The translations under genes and the position numbers were made by a program. Below are positions 36,221 through 48,650 of a stretch of DNA of 64,000 bases, one piece after another. The notes beneath the pieces are model-generated. The model was not told the DNA's origin, ran no database searches, and worked only from the letters and a program-made list of their open reading frames with translations. Within the stretch, counting starts at the first letter, position 1. Every line of letters begins with the position of its first letter. The stretch is from assembly GCF_017654505.1 (NCBI RefSeq), contig NC_054572.1, positions 233,864 through 297,863 of the forward strand. Reading direction: 5' to 3'. The DNA is from Polyodon spathula. Its lineage: Eukaryota; Chordata; Actinopteri; Acipenseriformes; Polyodontidae.

Positions 36221-39040
36221 GGATCCACCCCCTCTATGCTCCCCTGTCTGACGTCACCCACTTACTTTTAATAGCTCTGGAGTAGGTGGGATTGTGCTTT
36301 CCTGTTTTATCACAGCAGATACAGGAACAGTGTGTTCCTAACGTCTCAGTGACAATATCAAATGCAGGCAATCCTGCCTTCACCAAATCACTTGTATTCA
36401 CTTTTTGAAACACACATGCATGCGACTTCTTCTATTGTTCAATAATTGCTACAAAAAAACAAAACATATTCACGAACAGTGCTTTATATTAAGATTTACT
36501 GGAATCATTTTGCTAGCTCTTTAACTTCACATTGCACCAGACAGACAAGGCATTATTAAATGCAAAACAATTTGCGAACCAGGTGACAATCTACCTGCAA
36601 TATGAATGATATGAATCCAGCGAGGCGCTAACAGCTTCCCTGACCAGCAGCTGCACTATCACACACTAACGACTCTAATTAACAAACTACAAATGAGAGA
36701 GAAACTAAGTGAGCTCGGCATTGCTAAACCAACACAGAGAGAAACTCTGAAAAAAAAAAACAAACACCTTGATGCTTTTATTTGAGCTGCTGTTTTCCTG
36801 AAGACAAATAGCTGCTGACAGGTGCTGTGTCCAAGTGCTGCTAAAGTATCACCGGATTTGCAAGCCAAACGCCACGAGATTCAGGAATATCGTATTGAAC
36901 TGTCCACAGTTCTGAGTGTAATAATGGTGAGTTAGCAGAGACAGCCCCGACAGGACCATCAGCAGCCCACAGCATTGCCAGCCCGGCAGCACAATGGATT
37001 TGGCCTGATATCCCTGTGCTTTGATACTGCAAGGCATTAGTGGTTTGTGAGGATCCCCACACCAATGATATATTTATGAAGATGCTGTCAATACCGTTCT
37101 ACCAATGGATAATTCCACTGAAGTACACAACATGGCAACAAACAAGCTTTATTTGTGAAGAAAAATAAAAAATGTCCTCTATATAATGAAAAAGCAAGTG
37201 GAATCTCCTTTAGTTGTGTCTTTGTGACATTGTGGACCCACAGCTGCAGAATATTGGTAAAGTGAAGAAACCGATATTTGTTTCTAGTATTGCGTTATAA
37301 ATTCCACTGCGCATATCGCAATGGTCATTTTTACCATAGTTTTCATATTTAATGTTGCAAAAGGGTAGTGTGGCTATTGCTTTGAAATACTGATTGAACA
37401 AAAAAACAATTATCTATACATATGCTTTGCATATTACTGTACATATGCTTGCAAAATATCACCTGTGTGAGAGTCTGTGGTGCTTAGACATGACAGGTCC
37501 TTGAAAACCCAATCTTCACATTATTAAATGGTCAGTGTCTGATTTGTATTTCTTGCTGGCCTGTGTCAGATTGTTTTGCCTGGACAGTACCATGCTCTTC
37601 AGAATAATGAGGAGCACACCCTGCATTTTTGTGCAGAGAGAACCCCCTAACGCTCTGGAGCTTCTTATTAGGCCAGTCTGCTAGGAATCCCACAGCTCCA
37701 GCGAGCCAGAGATTGATTACCTGTCTGAGTGTGAGCGGACAGAGAAGATTGGACCAAAAATACAGTAATACAATCCTCCGAGCCTGGGGGATAGCGCACA
37801 TACTGCAAACTGAAAATGTCAGCAGCCTTTCTTGCTCCTGTGTTGTTGGCCAGTTAACAGCCCTAAAAAAGAGTGTGTAGTGCATTGCACTGTACTGTAC
37901 TTCAGAGCGCTTTGAAACCTTTTGTTCAAGTCTTGGACATCACAGTTATACTGTATCCTCTGACTCATTGATTAATTTTCTGTTAGCTTTGATCAATCTA
38001 TGCCCTGAAGGATAAGCCATAGCTGCAATTTTATAGAATTTTACATTATCAGGGAATCTGTATTTTCTCAGTTGTTCATTTTTAAGGGGAATCCTGGTTT
38101 GTTCCCCAGTGCTCTGAAATGCTGTTAATCAATCTTGCTTATCCTGGCAGGGTATGGATTGATCAGATCAGCCCTGAAGGGTTCAGCATCAAGAACTGCA
38201 GATTTGTACACAAATATAGGATTACTTCACATACAGAAAGGGGATACTGTACCTCTGACTAAACAGCCACAAAATCATTAACCTATAACCCTTATCTGTT
38301 GTTCACCTCCATTGGCCGCACAAGGTCTCACATGGGTAGTTTTGAAAGACACACATTATAGGGTTTTTATTCTGATCTTAGTGCTGTATGTTAACATACG
38401 CTGTCGGAAATCACGTAGCAGCCTGGTCCCAGCCTGAGGTCGTGTATAAATATATGTACACAAAACGTACCCTGTTCTCATGTATACTCACTAAAGATGT
38501 TTATCCTTCATCTTGACAAAAACAATCCAGGACTGAAAGGGTTATCTGCTACTACACTAAATTTGAAGGAAATTCTCAGTTTGCTTGCCTTATTTTCAGG
38601 AAGCTGAGGGCTGCATTAATTGAAAGCGAGGCTTGCAAACAGAGAGTGCTTTAACCTAGCGCTGTGCCAGATATCCTGTTTTCCATAACGTGCTTCTTCT
38701 AAAACTTTTGGGACCTACACAGCAAACGCTCCAGGTAGCACCTAGAGAATTGTTCTGTTACCTACCGTCTCCTTAACTGTACAGCAGGCAGGCGCGTTGA
38801 AATGACTCCGCCTTTTCAACGGCTCACTGAGTGCTAATGCTTCCCTCGTTCCCTAAGGGGAGCTGGCTGAAATATTGATTCATTTCATGGTTCAAGGTGG
38901 CAGGTGTAATATTCCTGATAGTTCAGGAGATAGATTGCTTTAGGTTTGCTTGGTGACTCTGATAAAAGTAACCTTGCTGTGTCGCAGAGCAGTGCTTGTG
39001 CTAACCACCCATTGAGGGAGGCTGGGAAACCAGGGTGGGG

Positions 39041-39061
39041 CGGGCGGGGGGGGGGGGGGGG
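39041..39061. repeat. poly(G) run
   Basis: About 21 G, prone to sequencing error and G-quadruplex formation. Confidence 0.8.
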
Positions 39062-39911
39062 TGACCCAAAGGGGCTGGAGCCTCTGGACCACCCCTAACC
39101 ACATAGGAACACACAGTCTGGAACAGCTGGAAGATGAAAAAGACATTTACAAAGGTAATATGCGGAATCCGTCAAGGGCTGAGCTGAGAGCTGCTCCTAG
39201 TTGATGAAGAGGCTGACAGAGAATGTTCCTAATGAAAGAGACCTTTATAGAATATACTGTCTGTTGGTTTATATTTGGAAAGCCCTGCCCTATATAAACA
39301 AAAAATCCATAAATAATACGCATAGTGATAGACAGACAAAGCATGGGTGTACAGTCAAAGTGGGTAAAAGTGGGCAAAAAAAAAAAAACTGAAACAGCTG
39401 CAAACTGTAGCACACTCATATTGTCAATAAACTCAGTCTATGTCAATGACAAGTAGTCCCGGCTGGTTGTGGGGGATGGATACAGGAAAATAGCTGCAGG
39501 TTGTGCGTGATGCAGCAAAGGTAAATTGTTAATTCTCTCTCTCTCTCTGCTCTGGGATGGACGGTCTGTCTTCACCAGAGAAAGAATCAGAAGTTGGAGC
39601 AGGGTGGGGGGAATCGGTGACAAAACGGAAAGGAAATGGTTTGTGACAGCACAAGGCATCACAAGCATTTTATTAAAGATTATTGTAATTTCTTGTTACA
39701 GACCACCAGATTGTGCAACCCCCAGGCGATGAGTTCTTTCTACTTGATGTATTGCTGTCTTTTGATAATCCATTAAAAATGGAAGTCAGCCTTCTTTTTT
39801 GGAATCCTGGAATTGTAGGGAGTAGTTCTGGTTCTAGATCCAGGGCTGTGATGAGCGCTCTGTGAGGGTAAAAACCAGCTCTGCCCAAGATGAATATCAA
39901 TAAATCACCAT

Positions 39912-39914
<3 letters not shown>

Positions 39915-39945
<31 letters not shown>

Positions 39946-39955
39946 CAGACAGACA
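39915..39955. repeat. (GATA)n/(GACA)n microsatellite
   Basis: About eight GATA units followed by three GACA units. Confidence 0.9.
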
Positions 39956-40094
39956 CACAACTGTCTCCCCATCTTGCAACCACTTGCTTCTCGCATTAAT
40001 AATTCTGGCTCTCAGAGAGCAGGAGAGCGTGTAGGCTAGTGGAGTGAGTCTCAGTGGGGAACTAGTGAATGGTAATGTGCGTGCATGTTGGGGA

Positions 40095-40275
40095 GGGGGA
40101 GAGAGAGAGCGAGAACGAGCGAGAGAGAGAGCAACAGAGAGAGAGAGAGCTATCTAGTTGATGCAGTAATAGTCCTGCTCACAGAGAGAGAGAGAGAGAG
40201 AGAGGAGGAAGAAGGAGGCTGCTGTCTGAATCAGCACTTCATTCTTGTCTTTTTCTCTCTCTCTCTCCCTCTCTG
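40095..40275. repeat. GA-rich tract followed by CT-rich tract
   Basis: (GA)n stretches at 40100-40150 and 40183-40205, and a (CT)n stretch at 40255-40275. They are inversely related, so the region could fold back. It lies 1.2 kb upstream of the candidate first exon at 41.4 kb. Confidence 0.8.
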
Positions 40276-41220
40276 TGTCATATTTTCTTTTATTAACTAC
40301 TAAAGGTGGTGTGGGAGACTGCACTACCTCCATTCCTCTATCCTTCATTTCACATTCTTCCCCCTCGTTCGCTCTTTCTTTCTCCCCCCACCTCGATGCC
40401 CCACTCTCTCACGATGAAGAGATGAAGAGCAATGAATAGAGGACATGAAGACAGTGTGTGCTGCAGCGTTGAGAAGGGAGGACATCACACCTGGGTTCAG
40501 AGCATATCTCTCTTCGCTCTCTTTTTCCTCCCAACTCTTAGCTCTCAACACAGGCTGCTTTTTCGGCGCCAAGAGCCACAGAGACATGGAAAGGATTATA
40601 GATTTTCTTTGAAAATGAATTTGCATGGACTGCTTTATGGACTACCAAAACAAATCAAACAGGAAACTCCTTTCTAAGAGAAATTAAAAGCTTGTAAAAG
40701 AAAATTAATTTACTCCTGAAGTAAAAAAATATATATTTCAACGTTGTTTTTTTTAAGCAACTGGAAGAAAGAAAAAAAATTGTTCCTTCAAATTTGACAG
40801 ATTTTGTATTGAATGAGCACACCTTGTGATTCCTAAGTCACTCTCTTCGAACTGATACTCAAGCATCTTAAAGAAAACTCATTCTTCAGAACAAAAGTGG
40901 AAACTACTTTTAAAGACAAAAATACAGGTTTACTTTTCATTCAGCTTTGAAAAAAGTATTTTTTTTTAAATTGGAAAACGGAAAAAACAACCGAAGGGAA
41001 AAAAAGTTGATTCTTTCTGTGGCAAACTTATCAAGAACACCAAGTAACCACTCAGCCTAGCCTGTGAGCCATCACAGAACAGAAGAAAAGGCAGAATCTT
41101 TTTTTTTCTTTTCTTAACATTTTTTTCCCCAGCGAGGGCACTGTGCCAATTTTTAAAAAGGAGGAGTTCGAGAAAAAGGGGGATTTGGCGACGGCGGGAC
41201 TTTTTCATTATTTTTTTCCC

Positions 41221-41487
41221 TCTCTTTATTCACGGAGGCTTTTCAACCGAAGAGAAGGTGGTTAAACTGTAATCCAGTGACGCTTTGTCAGCCAGTGCTT
41301 GCTGATTTTCTCATTGATTGGCTGTCTACTTCAGACACTCTCCCTCTCGCTCTCTCGCTCCCTCTTTCTCTCTCTCTCTCACTGTCTTTCTCCGCACTGT
41401 TGGTTAGGGTGGGAGCAGTTTTTTTCCCAGCCTAGAGAGTCTAGGAAAGCAGGAAATAAGCAAGTTGAGCGCCATACTTGACAGTAG
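41221..41487 (+). other. candidate noncoding first exon of the mir-135b/lemd1-upstream transcript
   Basis: CT-rich leader-like sequence ending in AGTAG|GTAAGT, a full-strength splice donor at 41488. It is followed 80 nt later by a CRE palindrome, TGACGTCA, at 41568-41575. The 5' boundary is a guess; no TATA box is clear. The assignment to a transcript spanning mir-135b (47.1 kb) and the acceptor at 48906 is inferred from position and strand only. Confidence 0.35.
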
Positions 41488-41567
41488 GTAAGTACATCAA
41501 GACTTCTGTAAGTGTTTTTCTTTCTATATAATATTGATTTTATACGTTTCAAACATTGCATGGGGAT

Positions 41568-41575
41568 TGACGTCA
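41568..41575. promoter_or_regulatory. consensus CRE palindrome
   Basis: TGACGTCA just downstream of the candidate first-exon donor. Similar palindromes are at 5748 and 36249. CREB/ATF binding is possible; chance occurrence cannot be excluded. Confidence 0.3.
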
Positions 41576-44500
41576 TTATCCAGTATTTGAACCGTATCGT
41601 ATACGCAAGCAACCCCCAGGGCCTTAGACTAAATCAAATTGGGGGGGGGGGTTCTTTCTAATGTGATAAATATGATGGAAAGGATTCAAATGAAAGTTGG
41701 TTGTGCCAGGAATGGATTCCATCGACGAGGGGAAATAGGACGCCCAGGCAATTTAAAAAAAAAAAATATTATTTATTTGGAAAATAAGCTTGGAGGAATA
41801 GGATAGGATGACTATAATGAGTGGCAATAACGTCATGTCACTGTACATCGTATAAACTAAAAACGGGATTCCCGCTTTCAATCCCAGTCATCGTTAATTC
41901 ATGATGCATTCCGCACTTATTCATATGAACTAGCGATTGTTCTGACTCTGGGCCTCTATTGTCTCCCAACCAACGTGTTACAGAGGGTCCAGAACATAGG
42001 AGTTTTATTCAAAGATTTTAAAGGAAACACACTTGCTAGCAGTGAGCTTTTAAATTTGCTTTATATAAAAAATTTGAACAATTTCACCTCGATGATGGCG
42101 ACTGAATTGCTCGATGAGGTTGCCGCCATCATATTTGTTACAATTTCTGCTGTAGACAACAGCCTGGGAAACACACCCACAATTGATTGTTTCCAAATTG
42201 ACAGGTTACAAAACACCTTCAATCTTAACAGAGGTCTACAGCACTTTTTTTTTTTTTTTTTTTAAAAAATGTTTTGCATCTTGCCGATTTATAAATATGT
42301 ATTTTTTTTTACTTTGTAAATTCAAGCAATTCTTAAAACGATTTATTCAACCGGATTTAAGTGAATTAGTAAAATTTGCGTAAAATTGCGTATGTTCCCT
42401 CTGTGTTGAATGCTACAGAAATAAACCGCTTTACATCTGAGTTAATATCCAGTACTGTTAAATCTTTGCATGTCACCACAGTGCTTAGCCACAGTGCCAT
42501 ATTGACAGTATATTGTGTGACTCTTAATGAGGATTAATGTTGTGTCAGAGTAAGAGTAATAGAGGCTTGATTAAGGCACTGGAGGTGTTAATCAACCTTG
42601 TTAGGGATGGCTAATCCATATTAAAGAAATGTACAGGTGTCTTTAATAGCAGCCCCTGTTTTAGGCAGTGGCAGGGGGGGGACAGACAGGATCATTTTAA
42701 CGCTGCAGCCAGTTTCTCGCGATCGTGTGCGATTTTACACAAAAATCAAACTCAAGTTGGTTTGCCATGTGGATCTGTAGTTTAGTTATCTTTAAACTCT
42801 GCAAGAAGGTGGGTCTGAACAGTAGAAGGTCAAAAAAAAAAAAATAACACCGTTAACCCTTGCAGCGCTGTGGGGTCAACCCTGCTAAACCTGATCCAGT
42901 TTGACTCCACTAAAGCATATTCCCTTGTCTGTGAAGCATTTAGAAATGCAGCTACTACACAAACGTAAGCAGTTTAAAGCATTTATAGTGTTAAGTAATA
43001 AGAAATGAGTCCTGATAGGCTAAGCTTACAGCTCCCCAGCCAGCTTAAAAAGTATTACCATTCTCAGTGTATTTAATGAACCCTTGTTTAAGTGTCAGTC
43101 AGTCACTTCTCAAATGTAGGTAGTCAGTTCGAAGCTACCGGACATCAATCGATGGCCAGGCCTCTTTCACTTGCTATCTTAACGACCTGGCCAAGGAGTA
43201 CGGTTTAGGTATTCCACACCGTAGCGATTTCAGACCATTATAAAGAGCTTCCAGGAGCAGATTGAACAGGCTAATTCATCATTACAGTACCTCAGCAATA
43301 AAGACGTCAAGCTAAACAATAAACAAAAGCCCAGAGGGTTTAAACCTGGCCTGGTGCTTTACTGTATTTAAAGGCTGGCCCTGCGCTTCGATGACGAAAA
43401 TCAATTGGTTTAGTCAATCTTCTGAATGCGGGTCACTTCCGATACACTTGTCTCAGATTCTGTCATTCAAAACAATACACAATGAGAAAGGGCTATTTTA
43501 TTTAATGTTCCTTAGCAACAGATTCATCCAAGGAAATGTTTTTTTTGTTTTTGTTTTGTTTTTTAATTTTTACAACAGGATATTAAACAGGTAAAAAAAA
43601 ATAATGAGGAAAAAGTTGACGATATAAAAAGTTGACTCAATAAAATCAAATAAGATTCTGAGGTAAATCTGAGGTAAAGACAAAAACCTGCAGTTCAATG
43701 TAGTAAATCTGCATTTAAATAGAGCAAACTGCTTTGGGAAGGGCAGAAGGAAAAAAAAGCCAGCGTATTTGATGATACATCAGGTACTTCTGAACGGGCC
43801 TCTCAGTGAAGGCTTTTCCCATCCTGGATTTCTGGGCTGCCAGCTGAGTGTAGGGGACTCTCTGCCCGCAGTGTAAGCTGTGTGCTTGTAGTACTGTGAC
43901 TATGAGGAGGAGTGGAGTGGTGGAACACTGTGTGCACTTACCAAATAATCTGCACCAGGGTTTGGGTCAATTCCTGTTTTTCAATTCCAATTCCCATTCT
44001 CTTTTAATCAATTCCAACACATCCTCGATCAAAACGGCAATTAGCAGTGTTCAATTAGCTTCTCACAATGACAGCAAATTACTTCACTTGAGGGCTCTGT
44101 TAGCCAATTAAATTGGCATCAAATGAAAGCAGTTGAACAATCACAACAATTATGTCTCTGAAATACACCTCCTTTTCAAACCTCAATAGATATATAGTTC
44201 GTTAGTAGGAGGTGGAATCATTTCTGCTGAAACTCTTCATTTTGTGTTCAATTACCAGCTAATCACTGGTGGACTCTTGTGTGTCATAGTGTGTCGGAGT
44301 GTGAGTGTGTCGCTAAGGAGTGTGCGTGCTGTGTGTGTGGGCACCCTTGATTGTTCGAGACCTCCCTGACTGTTAACACTCCCACATCTTACTTAGTAAT
44401 TCACTGCTGCAGAAGCACCTACATACTGAGTGTAGTCATAGCTGTACGTCAGGCTGGGCCCACGGAACCAGGACCTGGATTAGCTCCCTGTGGAGGCATC

Positions 44501-45287
44501 TGGTTCTTGTAAGGGGAAGAGATTTTAGCCTGCACTGGGTATCTTAACAATAATAAAAAAAGACAGCCTACAGGAAATAAACACAAAGTAATGTGTCTTT
44601 TCTTTAAATAGAAAATAACGAATGCCTTTAAAATTGAACAGAAAGGATAGAATGAGAGTCTTAGTTTTATTTCACATTCAGCTGAAAGCTCAGCAAAAAT
44701 TTTGTAGCCAAAAAAAAAAAACCTCTTTGGGGGAAAAAAAGAAGCAATGTAACCTTGGATCCCAGGCTTGTGTTTCGTTCCAGCCCACGTGACTGAATTA
44801 CTTATTGTGAAAGGGGCCTCGGTCACAGTCCTTCTGTTTAAGAAAGAGAGGGAGAGAGGGACAGAGAGAGGGGGGGGGCTAATTAAACAAGGACTAGCGA
44901 GGAAACCAGCAGGGGTAGAACACGTTAATAACAAGCGGTGACACCAAGCTCCAGAGCCTAATCGCACAAATCACAGAACACACAACACAGCTGTTATGTG
45001 GAAGTCATTTCGGTTTGTCGTTCAGAACCTGTGTGCACCGCCTTGGGGTGAATGTGGCTCTTATAAAATGTATAGCATATTTAAAAAAAAAACATGGCAA
45101 ACCACTGCAATCCATTGTAATAATATATTATTGTAATAGTATATTGCAATATACTCTTACAATAATATCCGTGCGAATGCTGCTGAGCTGGCATGGGGTT
45201 GAGCACGCAGGCACAGGGACAGCAGGCAGTGCAAACACAGCTGTGATACAGAGAGAAAGAAGACTTAGGAGAGCTGAAACATCAGTA

Positions 45288-45460
45288 CAGTCTGATCTTG
45301 CCAGGTTTTAGAAGCTAAGCAAGGTTGGGTTTCAACAGTACTGGACCTTTGAGGTGAAGCAGGTGGTTTATGAAGTGATACAGCCAGGCACTCTTCCCTC
45401 TGGATTATGGAGTAATCGTTGCCCCAGTATTGTGGGTGCTGTGCTGACGGATAATGCTAA
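45288..45460 (+). mobile_element. 5S-rRNA-derived SINE (SINE3 type), degenerate
   Basis: The head GTCTGATCTTGCCAGGTTTT followed by AGAAGCTAAGCAAGGTTGGG and AGTACTGGACC follows the internal 5S rRNA promoter region (TCTGATCTC...GAAGCTAAGCAGGGTCGGG...AGTACTTGGA). The body has CAGGCACTCTTCCCTCTGG and TTGCCCCAGTATTGTGG, also seen in fish SINEs of this class. It is not a functional 5S gene: the gene's 5' and 3' thirds are absent. Confidence 0.75.
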
Positions 45461-46344
45461 ACCTGTCCAAAGATCCAGCTTTATTTTTAAAAGAAGATCA
45501 CAAATGCTGGCCTGGGTTTTCCGGCAGTATACCTCCTGGTTTCTTAAGGACTCATTCTCCTACAACCGTCATAACCCTGAATTGCCCTGCTGCTTATATG
45601 TGGCGCTTCTTCTCGTTAAAATAAATCAAAGAAAGTAATACAAAGTTTTAAAAAAGCATGTGGGTTAGTGGAGATTGATCTCTAAGTGCCTCTCTGTGGC
45701 TGGTAATCCACACGCAGTGAGGCAGTGTCCCTGAAAGCGCTGGTCTGGAGAGCCCTACAAAGAGCTTTGTGCCCCCGCGGAGTGGAAAGTGGCTCCTTCA
45801 ATGGGCGCTTTGTTAAGCGAGGGCTGAGAAGCAGCGTGGAAACAGTGAGCACTGATTGACAAATACCTGCCCTCCCAGAGCCTCACATGTATCTCAGACA
45901 TGCACGGAGCACAGAGTCCACGAACACTGTCTCTTTATTCAGCTCTTTGTCTCAGGACAGTTTTTGACCCCCTCCCCTTTCTATTTATTTTTTCGCGGAT
46001 GGATTACAGCAGAACAGAGTTTGAAGTTACTGGTTCACCTGCCTTACCTGAGGATGTGATTCATAGTGCGAGTACAGAGTCCGCTATTATGCCACGTATC
46101 ATATTCTTTGAGGATGAACAAGAAGTCCTTAGTTCTTTGGCATCAGCCAAGCACATCTGAGCAGCACTAATGTGCCAGTTTATTTCAGGTGAGTCTGGCT
46201 GCCATGTGGGCACAATCTAGTTCTGACATCGTTCTGACTATCTCCTGAGCTGGATCTCTCCCATCTTCTGTAGTTACAGTATGTCTATCCTCACAGAAGC
46301 TCTTCATGTTAAATTCGGCTGGATTTTTCGGTGCCATTACCAGT

Positions 46345-46390
46345 TTCTGTAAGCCACCTTGGATAAAGATGTCTGCTAAATAAAAATGAG
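46345..46390 (+). mobile_element. fish SINE/LINE 3' tail
   Basis: CTGTAAGCCACCTTGGATAA followed by AGATGTCTGCTAAATAAA matches the conserved tail (GTAAGTCGCTTTGGATAAAA GCGTCTGCTAAATGAATAA type) shared by many fish SINEs and their partner LINEs. The 5' limit is not visible. Confidence 0.7.
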
Positions 46391-47101
46391 CATATAGATT
46401 ACCTTGCTCTCACTGTTGTTAACGTCACTTTTCTATGCTTTTACCGTAGTCTACTGCAATACACTGATATGAAGAATAGTGTTTTGAGCGTGTGTGGTTG
46501 ACTGCAATGAGATCTAGATGGGATTGTATTTTTTTTTATCTTGAATATTCTGTCATGAAGATATTTGAATTCTTGTGAATTATTGTTGCGCTGTGTGATA
46601 ATGATATGCGCTTCTGGAATTGATTTCATTTTTTTTTTTAAGTTTAAAGAAGTGATGCAATTTTAAACAAAAGTCTGGACAATAAGACTTTGTCAAAGTT
46701 TAAAATTGAACCCAACGTCCTGGCTTGTACTCTACAACAGTTCACAGCTCTTGTTCTTGTGCAGAGTTTTTGAGCTCCTGAAAGTTACACGACTGGTCGG
46801 GTTGGAATTCCCTCTGGTCATCCACAGAGCAGGGATATAATGACAGTATGGGGCTTCTCAAGAACTTCCAGAGGCCAGGTTGCTAACAGTCCACCCAGGG
46901 CCAGAGGGCCGTTTCTGTTAGGGGGTGAGGGATCACTTCAATCTCGGTTTGAGTCTACCTGCAATTCTCCTCACTGAAGGTCTGGATTATTATTATTTTT
47001 TTTTTTTTTGAAAGTCGCACCCTTGCCTAAGCCTAGCTAGGGACCATGGTCTGGGCATCATGCATGAATAAAAATGTCGGTCAGTTATCTCGAGGGTTTG
47101 G

Positions 47102-47190
47102 TCGCTGCTGTGTTTTATGGCTTTCTATTCCTATGTGATTTTGTGTCATATCTCATGTAGGGTTCAAAGCCACTGGATACAGAGCGGAAA
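47102..47190 (+). ncRNA. mir135b: microRNA mir-135b precursor
   Basis: The 5p arm at 47116-47138 starts TATGGCTTTCTATTCCTATG, the miR-135b mature sequence with the form I recall from fish (the human copy differs by TTCA for TCTA in the middle). The seed ATGGCTT is intact. The 3p arm at 47155-47176, ATGTAGGGTTCAAAGCCACT, pairs with it. The lower stem CGCTGCTGTG pairs imperfectly with ATACAGAGCG, giving a hairpin of about 85 nt with a short loop. Position supports the name: human MIR135B lies in the LEMD1 locus, and here the hairpin is 10 kb upstream of lemd1 on the same strand. miR-135 targets are repressed post-transcriptionally in the cytoplasm through Argonaute. Confidence 0.96.
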
Positions 47191-47496
47191 TTCAGCCAAT
47201 GGGAGACTTTCTAACCATCATAATAAAATGACCAGAACATGTTGAAAACCGCCTCCCATTATGATCCCGGTGCGTTACCCTGCACAACCGCTCGCTGACC
47301 CATTGGCAGACCACGGCATTACCAGCAATGGCACCGCAATGGATCAAACAATACGCAGTAGCCCAATGGTCTTGAAATGGAACTATGATAATGAATTAGA
47401 TAATCAGCATGTTCTGGATCGTATCAGTACAACAGTAGACATTAGAATTGAGGTAAAAATCTAATAAAAATTAATATTGAATAAAACTGTGTAAGG

Positions 47497-47534
47497 AAAC
47501 ACACACACACGAACGCACGCACACACACACACGG
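47497..47534. repeat. (CA)n microsatellite
   Basis: Interrupted CACA/CGCA array of about 35 nt. Confidence 0.85.
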
Positions 47535-48114
47535 TATTGCTTGCTGATGTGAGCAGAGTAAGTCTCGGAGAAGCAGCCCAGAGCGGAGATGCTGAATCAG
47601 GTTATTTTTAATGAACACTTGCTTATTTATCATGACCGGTCTTTAAATTAGACACTCTGGGAGCTGCTGATGGGATTTACAATGCCGGATCGTTCCTTCG
47701 GCTCTAATTACCCTCTGGGAGTGATTGTACTGGATGGATGAAACAGAGAGGAAAAGGGGAGAGAGAGATTGTGAGATTGAACGAGAATACGGAGCCCTGC
47801 ACAGCATTAAGTGTTTATTAATCTGCTCATTAATTACTTCCTTGTGCAGTCTGCTTCATCATAGAAATTTCATTTTAAAATAAATGTGGATGTTCATTTA
47901 CTTGGCTTCATAATATGTGTTGGGTTCAAATCTAACATATTTGCTATTGAATTTAATGAACTAAGCATCAATTAAGGGTACATTTAATATCTAATCCTAT
48001 TGGAGATTTAAAAAAATATACGTGTGAATCAAGCTGTTTCGTAAGAAATTACTTTTGAATTTTGGCTATTTATGTTGCATTATTTCCACTTCTCACCCGA
48101 AGAAGATACTTGCT

Positions 48115-48116
<2 letters not shown>

Positions 48117-48206
<90 letters not shown>
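48117..48206. repeat. (TA)n microsatellite
   Basis: About 88 nt of alternating TA with one phase break near 48150; cruciform-prone. Confidence 0.95.
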
Positions 48207-48208
<2 letters not shown>

Positions 48209-48582
48209 TATATTATAGCTGAGCCTATTAAAAAGATATCACTATAAATACAACTTGTTCAGAAGTTCTGTATGAATGTCCAGCACAAGTTGGGTTAAAA
48301 GTTTTATTTAAACAAATGGATTTAATCATGTTCTATTTTATCATTTCAATTAAGCTTTGCATTTTCAAATGAGTAACATATGTTGGCTCCATACGGACCA
48401 CAGATAGAGTCTGGGGAGCGAGAATCACACATTCCTCCTCCATATATATACAGTACAGGCGCTGTGAAAATAACCCCAGTGGGAGGGCAAAGCTCAGCTG
48501 CAGCCTATAATCAATAGAGAGAAAAAAACTCACACACAGACTTTTCGTTGTGTTTTTGTGCTTGGAGGCCAAACTCATCACT

Positions 48583-48650
48583 GTGTACAGGCAGTGGTAA
48601 GATATCTTCACCTTCCCTGGACTGGATATATCTTACCACTGCCTGTGCAC
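48583..48650. repeat. near-perfect inverted repeat (hairpin)
   Basis: The arm 48587-48605, ACAGGCAGTGGTAAGATAT, is perfectly complementary to 48628-48646, ATATCTTACCACTGCCTGT. Four further pairs (one G-U) extend the stem to 23 bp around a 22-nt loop. It is pre-miRNA-sized. I recognise no known mature microRNA in either arm. Confidence 0.85.

Larger units (their letters stand above)
30171..41220. other. intergenic region between cdk18 and the mir-135b host
   Basis: No protein-coding exon recognised. It contains SINE pieces (31117, 35031, 35882), (AAT)n, (CA)n and (GATA)n microsatellites, and a GC-richer patch with several CpGs at 33.3-33.65 kb that could be a promoter. Short ORFs here have no domain-like composition. 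Confidence 0.5.
41488..47101. other. noncoding region upstream of mir-135b
   Basis: Probable intron or intergenic DNA. It contains a poly(T) run at 42245-42263, a 5S-derived SINE at 45288-45460 and a SINE 3' tail at 46345-46390. No coding exon supported. Confidence 0.5.

Noticed and set aside
44449..44967. 172-codon minus-strand ORF
   Set aside because: No domain or splice context; composition driven by poly-purine/pyrimidine runs.
45288..45345. 5S rRNA gene
   Set aside because: Only the internal promoter region is similar; the 5' and 3' thirds are missing, so it is a 5S-derived SINE.
45900..46160. Plus-strand ORF ending in a moderately protein-like stretch (LPEDVIHSASTESAIMPRI)
   Set aside because: No family recognised, no supporting splice sites, and it lies between SINE fragments.
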